Positions 52,761 to 61,910 are shown, counted from the stretch's first letter. The stretch is DNA of 64,000 bases from Sva-07 sp963717385 (GCA_963717385.1 CAVQWE010000027.1:296280-360279); one strand, 5' to 3'. Notes: a model not told the origin generated them from the letters alone. Numbers and translations: made by a program.

Positions 52761-53840
52761 ATGCGCTTCACGGCAGCTCGAACAACAGCAATCATCGTCG
52801 CCGTCGTCGGGCTGGGACTTGCCGCATGCGGCTCCGACGACGCGACCAGCAACGATGAGGCCGCCGGCACCACCGACGTGGCCGGCACCACGGTGACCTC
52901 GAACCCTCCCGACGCAACGAGCGACACCGGGACGCCGACGATCGTCGTCACGACGAACATCCTCGGTGACGTCGTCGCCGAGGTGGTCGGCGACGCCGCC
53001 GAGGTCGTCACGGTCATGCCCGTGGGCGCCGACCCGCACAACTTCCAAGCTTCGGCCCAGGAGATCGACACGCTCATGAACGCTGACGCGCTGATCGTCA
53101 ATGGGGCCGGGTTCGAGGAGGGCCTCCACGACGTGATCGAGAACGCTGTCGACGAAGGGATCCCAACGTTCGAGGCGATCAGCGTTGTCGACACCATCGA
53201 GTTCGGCGAGGGCGGCCACGACCACGCCGACGAAGACCACGCCGACGAAGACCACGCCAACGAAGACCATGCCGACGAAGATCACGCCGACGAGCACGAT
53301 CACTCCGGTGTCGATCCGCACTTCTTCACCGACCCGATGAGGATGGCTGTCGCGGTCGACGGAATCGTCGAGTTCCTGCAGGCCGAAGTCCAGTTCGGCG
53401 ACCCGGCAGCGCTCGAGGCGTCGGCGGCAGCGTACGTCGACGAGCTGACGGCGCTCGACGCCGAGGTCGACGCGGCAGTGTCATCGATCCCGCAAGAGCG
53501 TCGAGTGCTGGTCACCAATCACGAGGTCTTCGGGTACTTCGCGGATCGCTACGGTTTCGAGGTGGTCGGCGCAGTGATCCCCGGTGGCGGTACCGCTGAC
53601 AGCGTCAGCGCCGGCGAACTCGCAGAACTCGCAGCGGTGATCGAGGCCGAAGGGGTGCCGGCGATCTTCGCCGACACCTCGTCACCGGACGAGCTCGTCC
53701 AGACATTGGCAGACGAAGTCGGCGACGTCGCAGTGGTCGAGCTCTACTCCGAGTCGCTCGGCGGGCCCGACAGCGACGGAGCGACCTACCTCACCATGGT
53801 GCGCACGAACGGCGAACGCATCAGCGCAGCCCTGAGCTGA
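52761..53840 (+). CDS. znuA: Zinc ABC transporter substrate-binding lipoprotein
   Basis: The 359-residue protein has a lipoprotein signal (IIVAVVGLGLAACGSDD, Cys near residue 23), the cluster A-I fold with VTTNILGDVVAEVVG, GADPHNFQ (first metal His), a His/Asp-rich loop with repeated HADEDH at residues about 153-177, HFFTDP and TNHEVFGYFADRYGF. It binds zinc outside the membrane. GGAGG precedes the ATG. Confidence 0.92.
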   Translation: MRFTAARTTAIIVAVVGLGLAACGSDDATSNDEAAGTTDVAGTTVTSNPPDATSDTGTPTIVVTTNILGDVVAEVVGDAAEVVTVMPVGADPHNFQASAQEIDTLMNADALIVNGAGFEEGLHDVIENAVDEGIPTFEAISVVDTIEFGEGGHDHADEDHADEDHANEDHADEDHADEHDHSGVDPHFFTDPMRMAVAVDGIVEFLQAEVQFGDPAALEASAAAYVDELTALDAEVDAAVSSIPQERRVLVTNHEVFGYFADRYGFEVVGAVIPGGGTADSVSAGELAELAAVIEAEGVPAIFADTSSPDELVQTLADEVGDVAVVELYSESLGGPDSDGATYLTMVRTNGERISAALS

Positions 53841-53905
53841 CGACCCCAGACCGACGACACGATTTGGCGCTGCCCGGCCCCCGGCCAGGCGCAGGCAGCA
53901 TCAGA

Positions 53906-54346
53906 TCAGTTGCAGTCGGCGCAGGTGCCGACGAGGTCGAGGCGGTGGCCGTCGACTTGGAACTTCGCCGTCTCGGCGACCCGCCCGAACTCGATGTCGA
54001 GCGTGGTTTCGATGTCGGGCGAGAGCGCGAAATCGGTGACCGAGCCGCAGTGGGTGCAGATGAGATGGTGATGATGGTGGTCCGTCAGCGTTTCGGCGAG
54101 TTCGAAGCGGGCGTGGTCGTCGTGGGTGACGATTCGGGTGACCGCACCGACCTCTTCGAGGACCGCCAGGTTGCGGTACAGGCTCGACTGGGCGAGTTCC
54201 CGGTCGCGTTCGAGCACCTCGGGAATCGTCACCGGCCCACCGGCTTCCTGCAACACGGTGACGACGCGCCGGCGGCCGGTGGTGTAGCGATGATCACCCG
54301 ACCGCAGGAGTCCGGCAACGTCGTCATGCAGGAGATCAGCAGCCAC
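53906..54346 (-). CDS. zur: Fur family regulator, probably Zur
   Basis: The protein of about 146 residues has the Fur winged helix (YTTGRRRVVTVLQEAGGPVTIPEVLERDRELAQSSLYRNLAVLEEVG), the metal-binding HHHHHLICTHCGSVTDF and a C-terminal CADCN structural zinc motif. Its position next to znuC suggests the zinc-sensing Zur type rather than iron Fur. The start is uncertain; GTG 54346 gives a normal length. Confidence 0.86.
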   Translation of the reverse strand: MAADLLHDDVAGLLRSGDHRYTTGRRRVVTVLQEAGGPVTIPEVLERDRELAQSSLYRNLAVLEEVGAVTRIVTHDDHARFELAETLTDHHHHHLICTHCGSVTDFALSPDIETTLDIEFGRVAETAKFQVDGHRLDLVGTCADCN

Positions 54347-54405
54347 GTCGACGAGGCTACCGTTTCTGGGAACCGCTGAGAACTCCCCGGCGCCGGAGCC
54401 CTGCG

Positions 54406-55140
54406 TCAGTGGTGATGTGGGTCGTCGAGCACCATCGTGTTGCCGATGCGCACGAATCGCCCGCCGAACGCCGTGCGCAGGTGCTCCTCGGTGAACACCT
54501 CGTCGGGGCTGCCGAAGGCCACGAACCGGGTCGCCAACAGCAGCACCAGTTCGCACCGACCCGCATCATCGAAGTTGTGGGTCGTCGTGATCACGGTGCG
54601 CCCGGCGGCGTGCTCCTCGTCGGTGACCGCCATGATGATCGCTCGGGAGCGGACGTCGAGACCGGTCAGCGGCTCGTCGAGGAGCAGGATGGGGGCCTCC
54701 TGCGCCAGGCCCTGTGCTACGAAGGCGCGCTGACGTTGACCACCCGAGAGATGATGGATCTGCCGGCCGGCGAGGTCGTCGATCTCGAGGCGTCGCATCG
54801 CTGTGTCGACCGCTTCGCGATCGGACGGACCGGGTCGGCGCAACAGCCCGAGACGCGGGTACCGGGACATCGCAACGATGTCGCGTACCGTCAGCGGAAC
54901 GCTCGGGTCGACGTCCGTCGACTGCAGCACGATCGAGGTGGGCGCGCCAAAGGTGTCGCAGCGACCCGAGGTCGGTTCGATGACGCCGCCGACGACCTTG
55001 AGCACGGTCGACTTGCCCGAGCCGTTCGGACCGATGATCGCCACCGACGCTCCGGCAGGAATCTCCAGCGACAGATCGCCGACCGCATGGATCGGGCCGT
55101 AGTCGACGTGTACGGCGTCGAGAGCCACTGCGGTCGGCAT
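54406..55140 (-). CDS. znuC: Zinc ABC transporter ATP-binding protein
   Basis: The 244-residue ATPase has Walker A GPNGSGKSTVLK, a Q-loop SIVLQSTDVD, the signature HLSGGQRQRAF, Walker B ILLLDEPLTGLD and the switch His in TTTHNFDDA. The C-terminus ends DDPHHH, a possible metal-binding tail. It is transcribed with zur and diverges from znuB. Confidence 0.92.
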   Translation of the reverse strand: MPTAVALDAVHVDYGPIHAVGDLSLEIPAGASVAIIGPNGSGKSTVLKVVGGVIEPTSGRCDTFGAPTSIVLQSTDVDPSVPLTVRDIVAMSRYPRLGLLRRPGPSDREAVDTAMRRLEIDDLAGRQIHHLSGGQRQRAFVAQGLAQEAPILLLDEPLTGLDVRSRAIIMAVTDEEHAAGRTVITTTHNFDDAGRCELVLLLATRFVAFGSPDEVFTEEHLRTAFGGRFVRIGNTMVLDDPHHH

Positions 55141-55149
55141 TCCGGAACC

Positions 55150-55165
55150 ATATCGAGAATGAGTC
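55150..55165 (-). promoter_or_regulatory. Candidate Zur operator in the znuC-znuB divergent gap
   Basis: On the minus strand the site reads GACTCATTCTCGATAT, 10 bp before the znuC start. It matches the znuA-upstream site at 12 of 16 positions. The gap between znuC and znuB is only 57 bp, so one site could control both. Confidence 0.5.
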
Positions 55166-55197
55166 TGAAAACCGTGAGTGACCGCTAGCGTTTCGGC

Positions 55198-56043
55198 GTG
55201 CAGTTCGTCCTCGATGCGTTCGAGCCGGCGTTCATGCAGCGGGCGCTCATCGGCGGTCTGCTCGCTGTGGTGGCCACGTCGCTCGTCGGAACCTGGGTGG
55301 TGCTGCGCGGCCTCTCGTTCCTCGGTGACGCCCTTGCGCACGGCGTCGTCCCCGGCATCGCACTCGCCGTGCTGTGGGGATTCAGCCCGATCCTCGGCGC
55401 CCTGGTCGCCGCAGCGGTGATGGGCGGGCTGGTCTCGGTGGTCACCGCTCGGACCACGGTCCGAGAAGACACCGGTATCGGACTGCTGTTCGTGGGAATG
55501 CTCTCGCTTGGCATCGTGATCGTGTCGAAGGCCCGCTCGTTCACCACAGAGGTCACGGCCCTGCTGTTCGGTGACATCCTCGGCGTCTCACGAGCGGATA
55601 TCTACGGTCAGCTCATCGGAGCGGGGATCGTGGTCGTCGCCACCATCGTGCTGTACCGGCCGTTCCTCGCGCTCACCTTCAACCGGATGAAGGCACAGTC
55701 CCTCGGCATGCGCCCGGGCGCGTCGCACCTGGCGTTGATGGTGTTGCTCGCGATCAGCATCGTCGTGAGCTTCCAGGCAGTGGGAACCCTGCTCGTGTTC
55801 GGTCTGCTCGTCGGCCCGCCCGCCACCGCCTCGCTCCTGACGAAGCGCGTGCCGGTCATGATGTTGGTGTCGATGCTCTTCGGCGCGCTCGCAGTCGTCG
55901 TCGGCCTGACCATCAGTTTCCACGCAGGGACCGCCGGCGGTGCCACCATGGCCGGGCTGAGCATCGCCCAGTTCTTCGTCGTGCTCGCCGGCGTCGACGT
56001 GGCACGCCTCCTGCGCGAGCGTCAACAAGCTCGACCGGCCTGA
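55198..56043 (+). CDS. znuB: Zinc ABC transporter permease
   Basis: The 281-residue membrane protein has eight to nine helices and the ABC-3 family pattern (MQRALIGGLLAVVATSLVGTWVVLRGLSFLGDALAHGVVPG and GTLLVFGLLVGPPATA). It forms the zinc channel with ZnuC and ZnuA. It starts with GTG 55198. Confidence 0.92.
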   Translation: MQFVLDAFEPAFMQRALIGGLLAVVATSLVGTWVVLRGLSFLGDALAHGVVPGIALAVLWGFSPILGALVAAAVMGGLVSVVTARTTVREDTGIGLLFVGMLSLGIVIVSKARSFTTEVTALLFGDILGVSRADIYGQLIGAGIVVVATIVLYRPFLALTFNRMKAQSLGMRPGASHLALMVLLAISIVVSFQAVGTLLVFGLLVGPPATASLLTKRVPVMMLVSMLFGALAVVVGLTISFHAGTAGGATMAGLSIAQFFVVLAGVDVARLLRERQQARPA

Positions 56044-56153
56044 TCCCGCTGGACGGCCGAGGGTCCGTTCCTGAACGCTGGCGCCAGGCCAGGTCGAGTG
56101 ATTCGTTACACTGATCGCCTCACTACCGAGCAACGAAAAGGGGAAGCTGACCG

Positions 56154-57386
56154 ATGGGACTCATCCAGGCAGCCGTTGGCGCAATCGGCGGAACGTTGGC
56201 CGACCAGTGGAAGGACTTCTTCACGGTGCCGGACGGCCTGGCACCCACCGCCGCGGTCTTCACTGCGGTGAAGAAGGAGCAGAACGCCGGGCGCGGCTCG
56301 AACACCAAGGGCTCCGACGACATCATCACCAACGGCAGCCGAATCATCGTGCCCGAGGGCTACGGCCTCGTGCTGATGGAGCAGGGCGCCATCACCGGCT
56401 TCGCCGCTGAACCCGGGGCCTACGAGTGGAGCAGCGAGGCGCAGGATTCGCTGTCGATCTTCGCCGGCGACGGCCTCGTGAGCCCGCTGATCAAGACGTC
56501 GTGGGAACGCTTCAAGTTCGGTGGCCAACCCGGCAACCAGCAGCGCGCCTACTTCGTGGCGCTCAAGGAACTCCCGAACAACCGCTTCGGTACACAGTCG
56601 GAGATCTACTGGGACGACGCCTACATGAACGCCCAGGTTGGAGCGGTCACCCGCGGCACCTACACGCTCAAGATCGTTGACCCGATCCTGTTCGTCAAGG
56701 CGTGGTTGCCGGCCACCTATCTCGAGCCGGGCACGGTCTTCGACTTCACCGACATCGAAAACGACGCGGCATCGCAGCTGTTCAACGAGGTCGTGGGCTC
56801 GCTCGCCCCGGCGTTCTCGATGTACACCAACGATCCGTCGAAGGGCAACCGGATCACCAAGATCCAGCAGGACTCGATCGGGTTCGCTCAGAGCCTGTCG
56901 GCCGCAGTCGAGCAGAACTACCAGTGGGCCACAGGACGTGGCCTCGAGATCGTCGCCACGGCGATCATCTCGATCGAGTACGACGAGATGACACGCGAAC
57001 TGCTCCGCAACGTGCAGCGCGCCGACGCACTCTCGGGCGCCCGAGGCAACTCGAACCTGCAGGCCTCCGTCGCCTCCGGTTTCGAATCTGCCGGCGAGAA
57101 CACCGGCGCCGCTGGCCTGGTCGGCCTCGGCATCGCGTCTGGGGCGACCGGCCTTGGGGGACTCCAGCAGCCCGTGCCGGGTATCGGTGGCCAGAGCACA
57201 CCGCCGCCCCCGCCTGCGGCCGCTGCACCAGCCCCGGCGCCCGCACCTCCCGCGCCCGCCGCTCCGGCAGCAGCCGCAGCCGCGGACCCAATGGCACAGC
57301 TGTCGAAGTTCAAGGAAATGCTCGACGCCGGTCTGATCTCCCAGGAGGACTACGACGCAGCCAAGAACAAAGTGTTGGGACTCTGA
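56154..57386 (+). CDS. SPFH domain protein with C-terminal SHOCT-like motif
   Basis: The 410-residue protein has an SPFH-like core (VPEGYGLVLMEQGAITGFAAEPGAYEW, then YTLKIVDPILFVKAWLP) of the YdjI/virion-core-like type, a Pro/Ala-rich linker (residues about 345-378) and a short C-terminal SHOCT-type segment (LSKFKEMLDAGLISQEDYDAAKNKVL). Related proteins act in membrane stress. AACGAAAAGGGG lies upstream. The two genes that follow probably form an operon with it. Confidence 0.85.
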   Translation: MGLIQAAVGAIGGTLADQWKDFFTVPDGLAPTAAVFTAVKKEQNAGRGSNTKGSDDIITNGSRIIVPEGYGLVLMEQGAITGFAAEPGAYEWSSEAQDSLSIFAGDGLVSPLIKTSWERFKFGGQPGNQQRAYFVALKELPNNRFGTQSEIYWDDAYMNAQVGAVTRGTYTLKIVDPILFVKAWLPATYLEPGTVFDFTDIENDAASQLFNEVVGSLAPAFSMYTNDPSKGNRITKIQQDSIGFAQSLSAAVEQNYQWATGRGLEIVATAIISIEYDEMTRELLRNVQRADALSGARGNSNLQASVASGFESAGENTGAAGLVGLGIASGATGLGGLQQPVPGIGGQSTPPPPPAAAAPAPAPAPPAPAAPAAAAAADPMAQLSKFKEMLDAGLISQEDYDAAKNKVLGL

Positions 57387-57407
57387 GTCGGCACGAGCGG
57401 ACCCGAC

Positions 57408-58664
57408 ATGACGACCCTGCCGCCTCCGGGCGAGAGCAACCCGACGCCGCCGGTCGACCCGCCGATCGACGCGCTGAGTGATCCGGCTGCCGGCCCGGCA
57501 GTCGACCCGACCATCGACACTCGGAACGAGCGCCTCGACGATGGCGTCAATCGCTGCCCGCAGTGCGGCGCCACCGAGATCCAGCTGCGCCCATCAGCGG
57601 GCATGCTCATCTGCCTGTTCTGCCGTCACGAGTGGTCGGAGGCCCGACTCGACGAAACGATCGCCAACGGCGATCTCACCACCCTGAGTGGCACCACGGT
57701 CGGGTCGGGTGCCTCCGACATCGACACCGGCGTCGACTCGCTGATCACCATGAAGTGTGCCGGCTGCGGTGCCGAAGTCGTCGTCAACACCGAGGCGCAA
57801 ATGGGTGCTCGCTGCCACTGGTGTCGTCACGTGCTGACGGTCAACGAGCAGGTGCCCAACGGCGCAGTGCCCGATGCAGTACTGCCGTTCACCATCACCC
57901 ACGCCGAAGCGGTGGCGAAGATCGATCAATTCGCCGGGAAACGACGACTGTTCGCCGACCGCGCATTCATCCGTGACTTCAAGCCCGAGAACATCGTTGG
58001 CGTCTACATGCCCTACATGGTGGTCGACGGCAACGCGAGCGCCGATGTCGCCGGCCACGGCGAGATCCAGACGCGGCGCTACACGAAGGGATCGGGCGAC
58101 AACAAAGAGACCTACTACGACGCCGACGTGTACCAGATACGGCGCCATGTCGACTTCACCGTCGACGACCTCACGATCGAGTCATCGGCCGAGCGGGCGA
58201 ACATGAACACCTCGACCAACACCAACAACATCATCAACACCATCCTGCCGTTCGACACCGAGAACGCTGTGAAGTGGAACGCGAGCTACCTCACCGGCTA
58301 CACCTCGGAAAAGCGCGATCAGGACGTCGATCACCTCCACCCCGAACTCGAAGACCAGCTGCTCTCGATCGCCCGATCGCAGGTGGCGTCCAGCGTTGAT
58401 CGCTTCAACCGCGGCGTACGTTGGGAACGCGAGCGCCTCGACGTGCACGGCACGCGCTGGGTGGCGATGTATCTGCCGGTCTGGCTCTATGCCCATCACG
58501 ACAACCCCGAGAATCAGGGAATGGTCCACTACATCGCGGTCAATGGCCGAACGGGCGAGGTGATGGGCAGCGTTCCGGTCTCGCACCCGAGGTTGCTCGC
58601 AGCGGCGCTGGCCATCGGTGGCGGCATCGAAGCCGTCATGATCGCGATCTTGGTGGCGTCATGA
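57408..58664 (+). CDS. Zinc-ribbon membrane protein of unknown function
   Basis: The 418-residue protein has two zinc-ribbon pairs: CPQCGATE..CLFCRHEW (about 45-70) and CAGCGAEV..CHWCRHVL (about 120-145). A central domain follows (FKPENIVGVYMPYMVVDG, then GTRWVAMYLPVWLYAH), then a C-terminal membrane helix (LLAAALAIGGGIEAVMIAILV). It is the common neighbour of YdjI-like SPFH proteins. Function unknown. Confidence 0.78.
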   Translation: MTTLPPPGESNPTPPVDPPIDALSDPAAGPAVDPTIDTRNERLDDGVNRCPQCGATEIQLRPSAGMLICLFCRHEWSEARLDETIANGDLTTLSGTTVGSGASDIDTGVDSLITMKCAGCGAEVVVNTEAQMGARCHWCRHVLTVNEQVPNGAVPDAVLPFTITHAEAVAKIDQFAGKRRLFADRAFIRDFKPENIVGVYMPYMVVDGNASADVAGHGEIQTRRYTKGSGDNKETYYDADVYQIRRHVDFTVDDLTIESSAERANMNTSTNTNNIINTILPFDTENAVKWNASYLTGYTSEKRDQDVDHLHPELEDQLLSIARSQVASSVDRFNRGVRWERERLDVHGTRWVAMYLPVWLYAHHDNPENQGMVHYIAVNGRTGEVMGSVPVSHPRLLAAALAIGGGIEAVMIAILVAS

Positions 58665-58963
58665 TTGCGGCCGTGCTGACCGAGTTCGCGTCGGCTGCGA
58701 CCTTCGCCGCGGCCGACGATGGTGGTGGCTCGGCGTTTCTGCTCCTTGCCGGCCCAGCTGGCGGGGCTGCGACCTACTTCGGGCTGTGGCGTTACTACCG
58801 AAACACCCATCAGTCCCATGCCTTCGAACGAGAGACTCGCATCGCCGCTCAGCCGGTGACCGGCGACGAGGCCAAGGTCAACGAGATCAAGGGGACCAAG
58901 AAGTCTGGGATCGACGGCGACAACCGCTCGAACCATCGCAAGCGCGTGCAGCGTTTCGAGTAG
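58661..58963 (+). CDS. Small membrane protein of the SPFH operon
   Basis: The 100-residue protein has one hydrophobic segment (AFLLLAGPAGGAATYFGLWRYY, about 24-45) and a charged tail (KGTKKSGIDGDNRSNHRKRVQRFE). It overlaps the zinc-ribbon gene's stop by ATGA. It has no known function; its coupling suggests a subunit role. Confidence 0.65.
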   Translation: MIAAVLTEFASAATFAAADDGGGSAFLLLAGPAGGAATYFGLWRYYRNTHQSHAFERETRIAAQPVTGDEAKVNEIKGTKKSGIDGDNRSNHRKRVQRFE

Positions 58964-59176
58964 CCGCGGAGCCCCGCTCGCACGCGTGACACCGCAGCAG
59001 CGCCGGCCTCGCTGCCAGCGCTGATCATCTTCGGTTCGAGCGCGTCGCCCAATCGGCGCGCCCGCGTCGATGGCGATGTCGTCGTGGGCACGTCGACAGT
59101 CTCCCCAATCGCCCTCGATCAGTCGGAACCGACGGAGCCACTATCGTCACGGCGCACACCTCGGCGAAAGGCACCC

Positions 59177-60373
59177 ATGGAAACAAACCCCGTGATCGAC
59201 ATGCTCGGTCGACGGCTCCGACTCGCCGTCGTCGGTGGTGGGCCGGGCAGCTTCATCGGGGCGATGCATCGAGCCGCCGCACGGCTGGACGATCGCTACG
59301 AGATCGTTGCTGGAGCGCTCTCGTCCGACCCCGATCGATCCGTCACAGCAGCGACAGGACTCGGCATCACAGCCGACCGCGCGTACCCGAGCGTCGAGGA
59401 GTTGTTCGTTGCCGAGGCCAGTCGCTCCGACGGCGCCGACGTCGTTGCGATCATGACGCCCAACGACAGCCATCACTCGTACGCGGTCGGCGCACTGCGC
59501 CATGGGTTCGACGTGATCTGCGACAAGCCGATCACCAACACACTCGCCGAAGCCGTCGACGTGCTCGCCACGGTCGACGACACCGGGCTCGTCTTCTGTC
59601 TGACGCACAACTACACCGGCTACCCGATGGTGCGCCAGGCAAGGGCGATGATCGCCGACGGAATGCTCGGCACCATCCAACTCGTCCAGGTCGAGTACGT
59701 CCAGGGAGGAAAGGCCGGCGAACGAGACCCGGATCGCGACGGGGCGCTCCCCTGGCGCTACGACCCGGTACGGGGCGGACCGTCCCTGGTGCTCGGCGAC
59801 ATCGGCACCCACGCTCACAATCTCGTGCGGTTCGTCACCGGACTCGAGGTCACCGAAGTCGCCGCCGATGTCGGCCACATCGTTGCGAACCGTTTCGTCG
59901 ACGACTACGCCGGCGCACTGCTCCGCTTCGACAACGGCGCAAGAGGATCGTTCTGGGTGACGCAAGCTGCCGCCGGCGTCGAGAACTGCCTTCGCATCCG
60001 CGTGTCAGGAACCACAGGGACCATCGAGTGGATGCAGGAAACGCCAACACAACTCGCGTTCAAACCGCTGGGCGCTCCCGCAGAGATCCGAACACCCAAT
60101 GGCCCCGGCACGCTGCCGTTGGCGAAGCGTGCCAGCCGCATCGTGGCCGGCCACCCCGAGGGCTTCCACGAAGGGTTCGCCAACGTCTACAGCGATGCCG
60201 CCGAAGCGATCGCCGCACGACGCGCGGGCGTCGAGCCGGATCCGCTGGCCCTCGTGTTCCCCACTGCGCTCGATGGGGTCAGGGGCGTCGCATTCGTCGA
60301 GGCGGCCATCGCCTCGTCGGCGAACAACGGCGCCTGGACGACCATGTCCGCACCAGGGTTGGGGGATCAATAG
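59177..60373 (+). CDS. Gfo/Idh/MocA family oxidoreductase
   Basis: The 398-residue protein has the Rossmann motif RLAVVGGGPGSFIG near residue 15, MTPNDSHHSYAVGALRHGF, then the EKP-like CDKPITNTL (Asp replaces Glu) and the C-terminal domain with GDIGTHAHNLVRFVTG. It should dehydrogenate a sugar or inositol derivative. It starts at ATG 59177 after CGAAAGG. It converges with the linalool-dehydratase-like gene, overlapping by 7 bp. Confidence 0.88.
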   Translation: METNPVIDMLGRRLRLAVVGGGPGSFIGAMHRAAARLDDRYEIVAGALSSDPDRSVTAATGLGITADRAYPSVEELFVAEASRSDGADVVAIMTPNDSHHSYAVGALRHGFDVICDKPITNTLAEAVDVLATVDDTGLVFCLTHNYTGYPMVRQARAMIADGMLGTIQLVQVEYVQGGKAGERDPDRDGALPWRYDPVRGGPSLVLGDIGTHAHNLVRFVTGLEVTEVAADVGHIVANRFVDDYAGALLRFDNGARGSFWVTQAAAGVENCLRIRVSGTTGTIEWMQETPTQLAFKPLGAPAEIRTPNGPGTLPLAKRASRIVAGHPEGFHEGFANVYSDAAEAIAARRAGVEPDPLALVFPTALDGVRGVAFVEAAIASSANNGAWTTMSAPGLGDQ

Positions 60374-61842
60374 CTACTGCGGATCAGTTCGAGGTCGCCG
60401 GTGATCAGCGGCACTCGCACGTCGAGCCCCGTGCTGGACAGATCGAGGCTCACACCGTCGATGCCGTGCACATCCCAGTTGCGCGGCTCGGCGCCCACGA
60501 TTCGGAAACTCGTGCGCTTGGCCGGATCTTCATGCAGCGGCGCCAAGCGAAGTCGGAGGTTGCCATCGACCCACTCGGCCCGTGTGAACGCCATCGTCGG
60601 GAAGTCGACACCGACGATCTGTGGGCATGGATCGATCGGGGCCTCCGACAGCCGGGTCCACATGCCCAACCCGGACGCGTCCGCAGCCGCGAGAAAAGCG
60701 TTGAACTGACCGCGCGGGTATGGCTCGTCCAGCCCCATCCCCCACGTGAACTCGCCTCGATCGATGTCCCAGGTCGGCTCGTACGACGCGTCGACTGCGC
60801 GGTTCAGCCGGTCGGCGAGATCATCGAGACCCCACTCGCGGGCGAGCACCAGCGACGACCCGATCGAGCGGTTCGGGCGCAAGGGCAACTGCGGCTCGGC
60901 CCCGAGTCCGATGGATCGGTACCCCGCCTCGAACAATCGACGGGCGTCGTCGCGCATCTGTGGGGCGGCATAGAACGACGTCGTCAACGCCGCTGCCACC
61001 GGCAGCCGGTGGTGCACGTCGAGCATCGGGTCGTAGTAGAAGGTCGTCAGTTCCGGTGCGGTGTCACCGGCCAGGTCGAGGTAGTGCTCGCGGGCGTACC
61101 GCCACCACGGCACGAACGCCTGGCTGTGGAAGTCGGTGCCGTGCCGATTGTCGTGAAGCCTCAGACCGAGGCCAGCTCCGGCCAGTCAAAACGGCCAGAC
61201 CTTGGTGTTCTCTCAATGACATCCGATCGGCGCAGCCAGCCACTGCCGACACAGGTGCTCGGCGATCTGCGAGTGCGTCCAGGTGAAGGTGTTGTCTGCG
61301 TCCCGGATCATCTCGAACGGTTGATTCCAGCGATCGTCGTCGCCGGCGATCATCGATCGGATGCCGAGCAGCACGAGGAAGAAGCCCTTGTAGAAGAGCA
61401 TCCCGTCGGCTGCCACCGGGTCGAGCTGGACTCCCCAGGGCTCGGTACCGTTGGCCGTCCAGCCCGGCGCGTCATAGTCGCCGAACAGCTCGGGCGGAAT
61501 GAACAACCGATAGATGTCGGGGTAGTTCGCTCGATCAGGGTCGTGGCCGAACTGCGTCAACCAGTCGGACGCTGACCACCAACTCGTGTGTCGTTCGATC
61601 AGTTGGTCGAGCACCGCCACATACGGTTCGGTCCACGCCGGTGTGCGATGCGCCATGAGACCCATCGCATACGACGAGTCGACCAGGTCGAAGCGGTGCC
61701 AACTCGCCATCGGCGGGTCGGAGCGATCGTCCCAGTGTGGGTGCGGGTGCCCGGCTCGACTCCAGTCGTCGGCCGTGTGCGCCTTGCGGTGGAGGTAGCG
61801 AAGCCATCCCAGTGAACGCTCGGACAACTCCACCCTTTCCAA
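60367..61842 (-). CDS. Linalool dehydratase/isomerase-like protein with two in-frame UGA codons
   Basis: The frame is one continuous reading of 491 residues if two UGA codons (61213-61215 and 61186-61188, residues 210 and 219) are read through. The N-terminal half has RFDLVDSSYAMGL (residues 50-62), with Asp and Tyr six apart as in LinD Asp39/Tyr45. The C-terminal half continues with LAGAGLGLRLHDNRHGTDF. Placed on the LinD sequence as I recall it, both UGAs fall without gaps on its two catalytic cysteines (Cys171 and Cys180, C-E-x7-C). The LinD catalytic His region here reads YKGFF, without His. The start is uncertain (TTG 61842, GTG 61833 or TTG 61827). Alternatives are a decayed gene with two nonsense changes, or two sequence errors. 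Confidence 0.72.
61158..61172 (-). promoter_or_regulatory. SECIS-like hairpin after the second UGA
   Basis: On the minus-strand RNA, GCCUC and GAGGC pair perfectly around the loop GGUCU. The loop begins 18 nt after the UGA at 61186-61188. In E. coli fdhF the SECIS loop has GGUCU, also 18 nt after its Sec UGA, followed by the same CUG codon phase. A second GGUCU lies 11 nt after the first UGA, within CCAAGGUCUGG. Confidence 0.5.
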
Positions 61843-61910
61843 ACTAGTGCCGTGTCACGCAGCGTTGCGGCCTGCGGCCCCACCAGGAGCGCACTCCCCC
61901 GGGGTTCGGA

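Noticed and set aside
53215..53300. CRISPR-like repeats
   Set aside because: The short repeats encode the metal loop of ZnuA and have no spacers; the same holds for the MSDDE repeat at 63317.
60367..61113. Separate gene starting at GTG 61113
   Set aside because: It would cut the family domain after its catalytic region, has no ribosome binding site noticed, and is in frame with the upstream part.
60367..61842. Genetic code change (UGA read as Trp or Gly) as the reason for in-frame UGA codons
   Set aside because: Many clear genes in the window end with UGA at the expected place, so UGA is a normal stop here.
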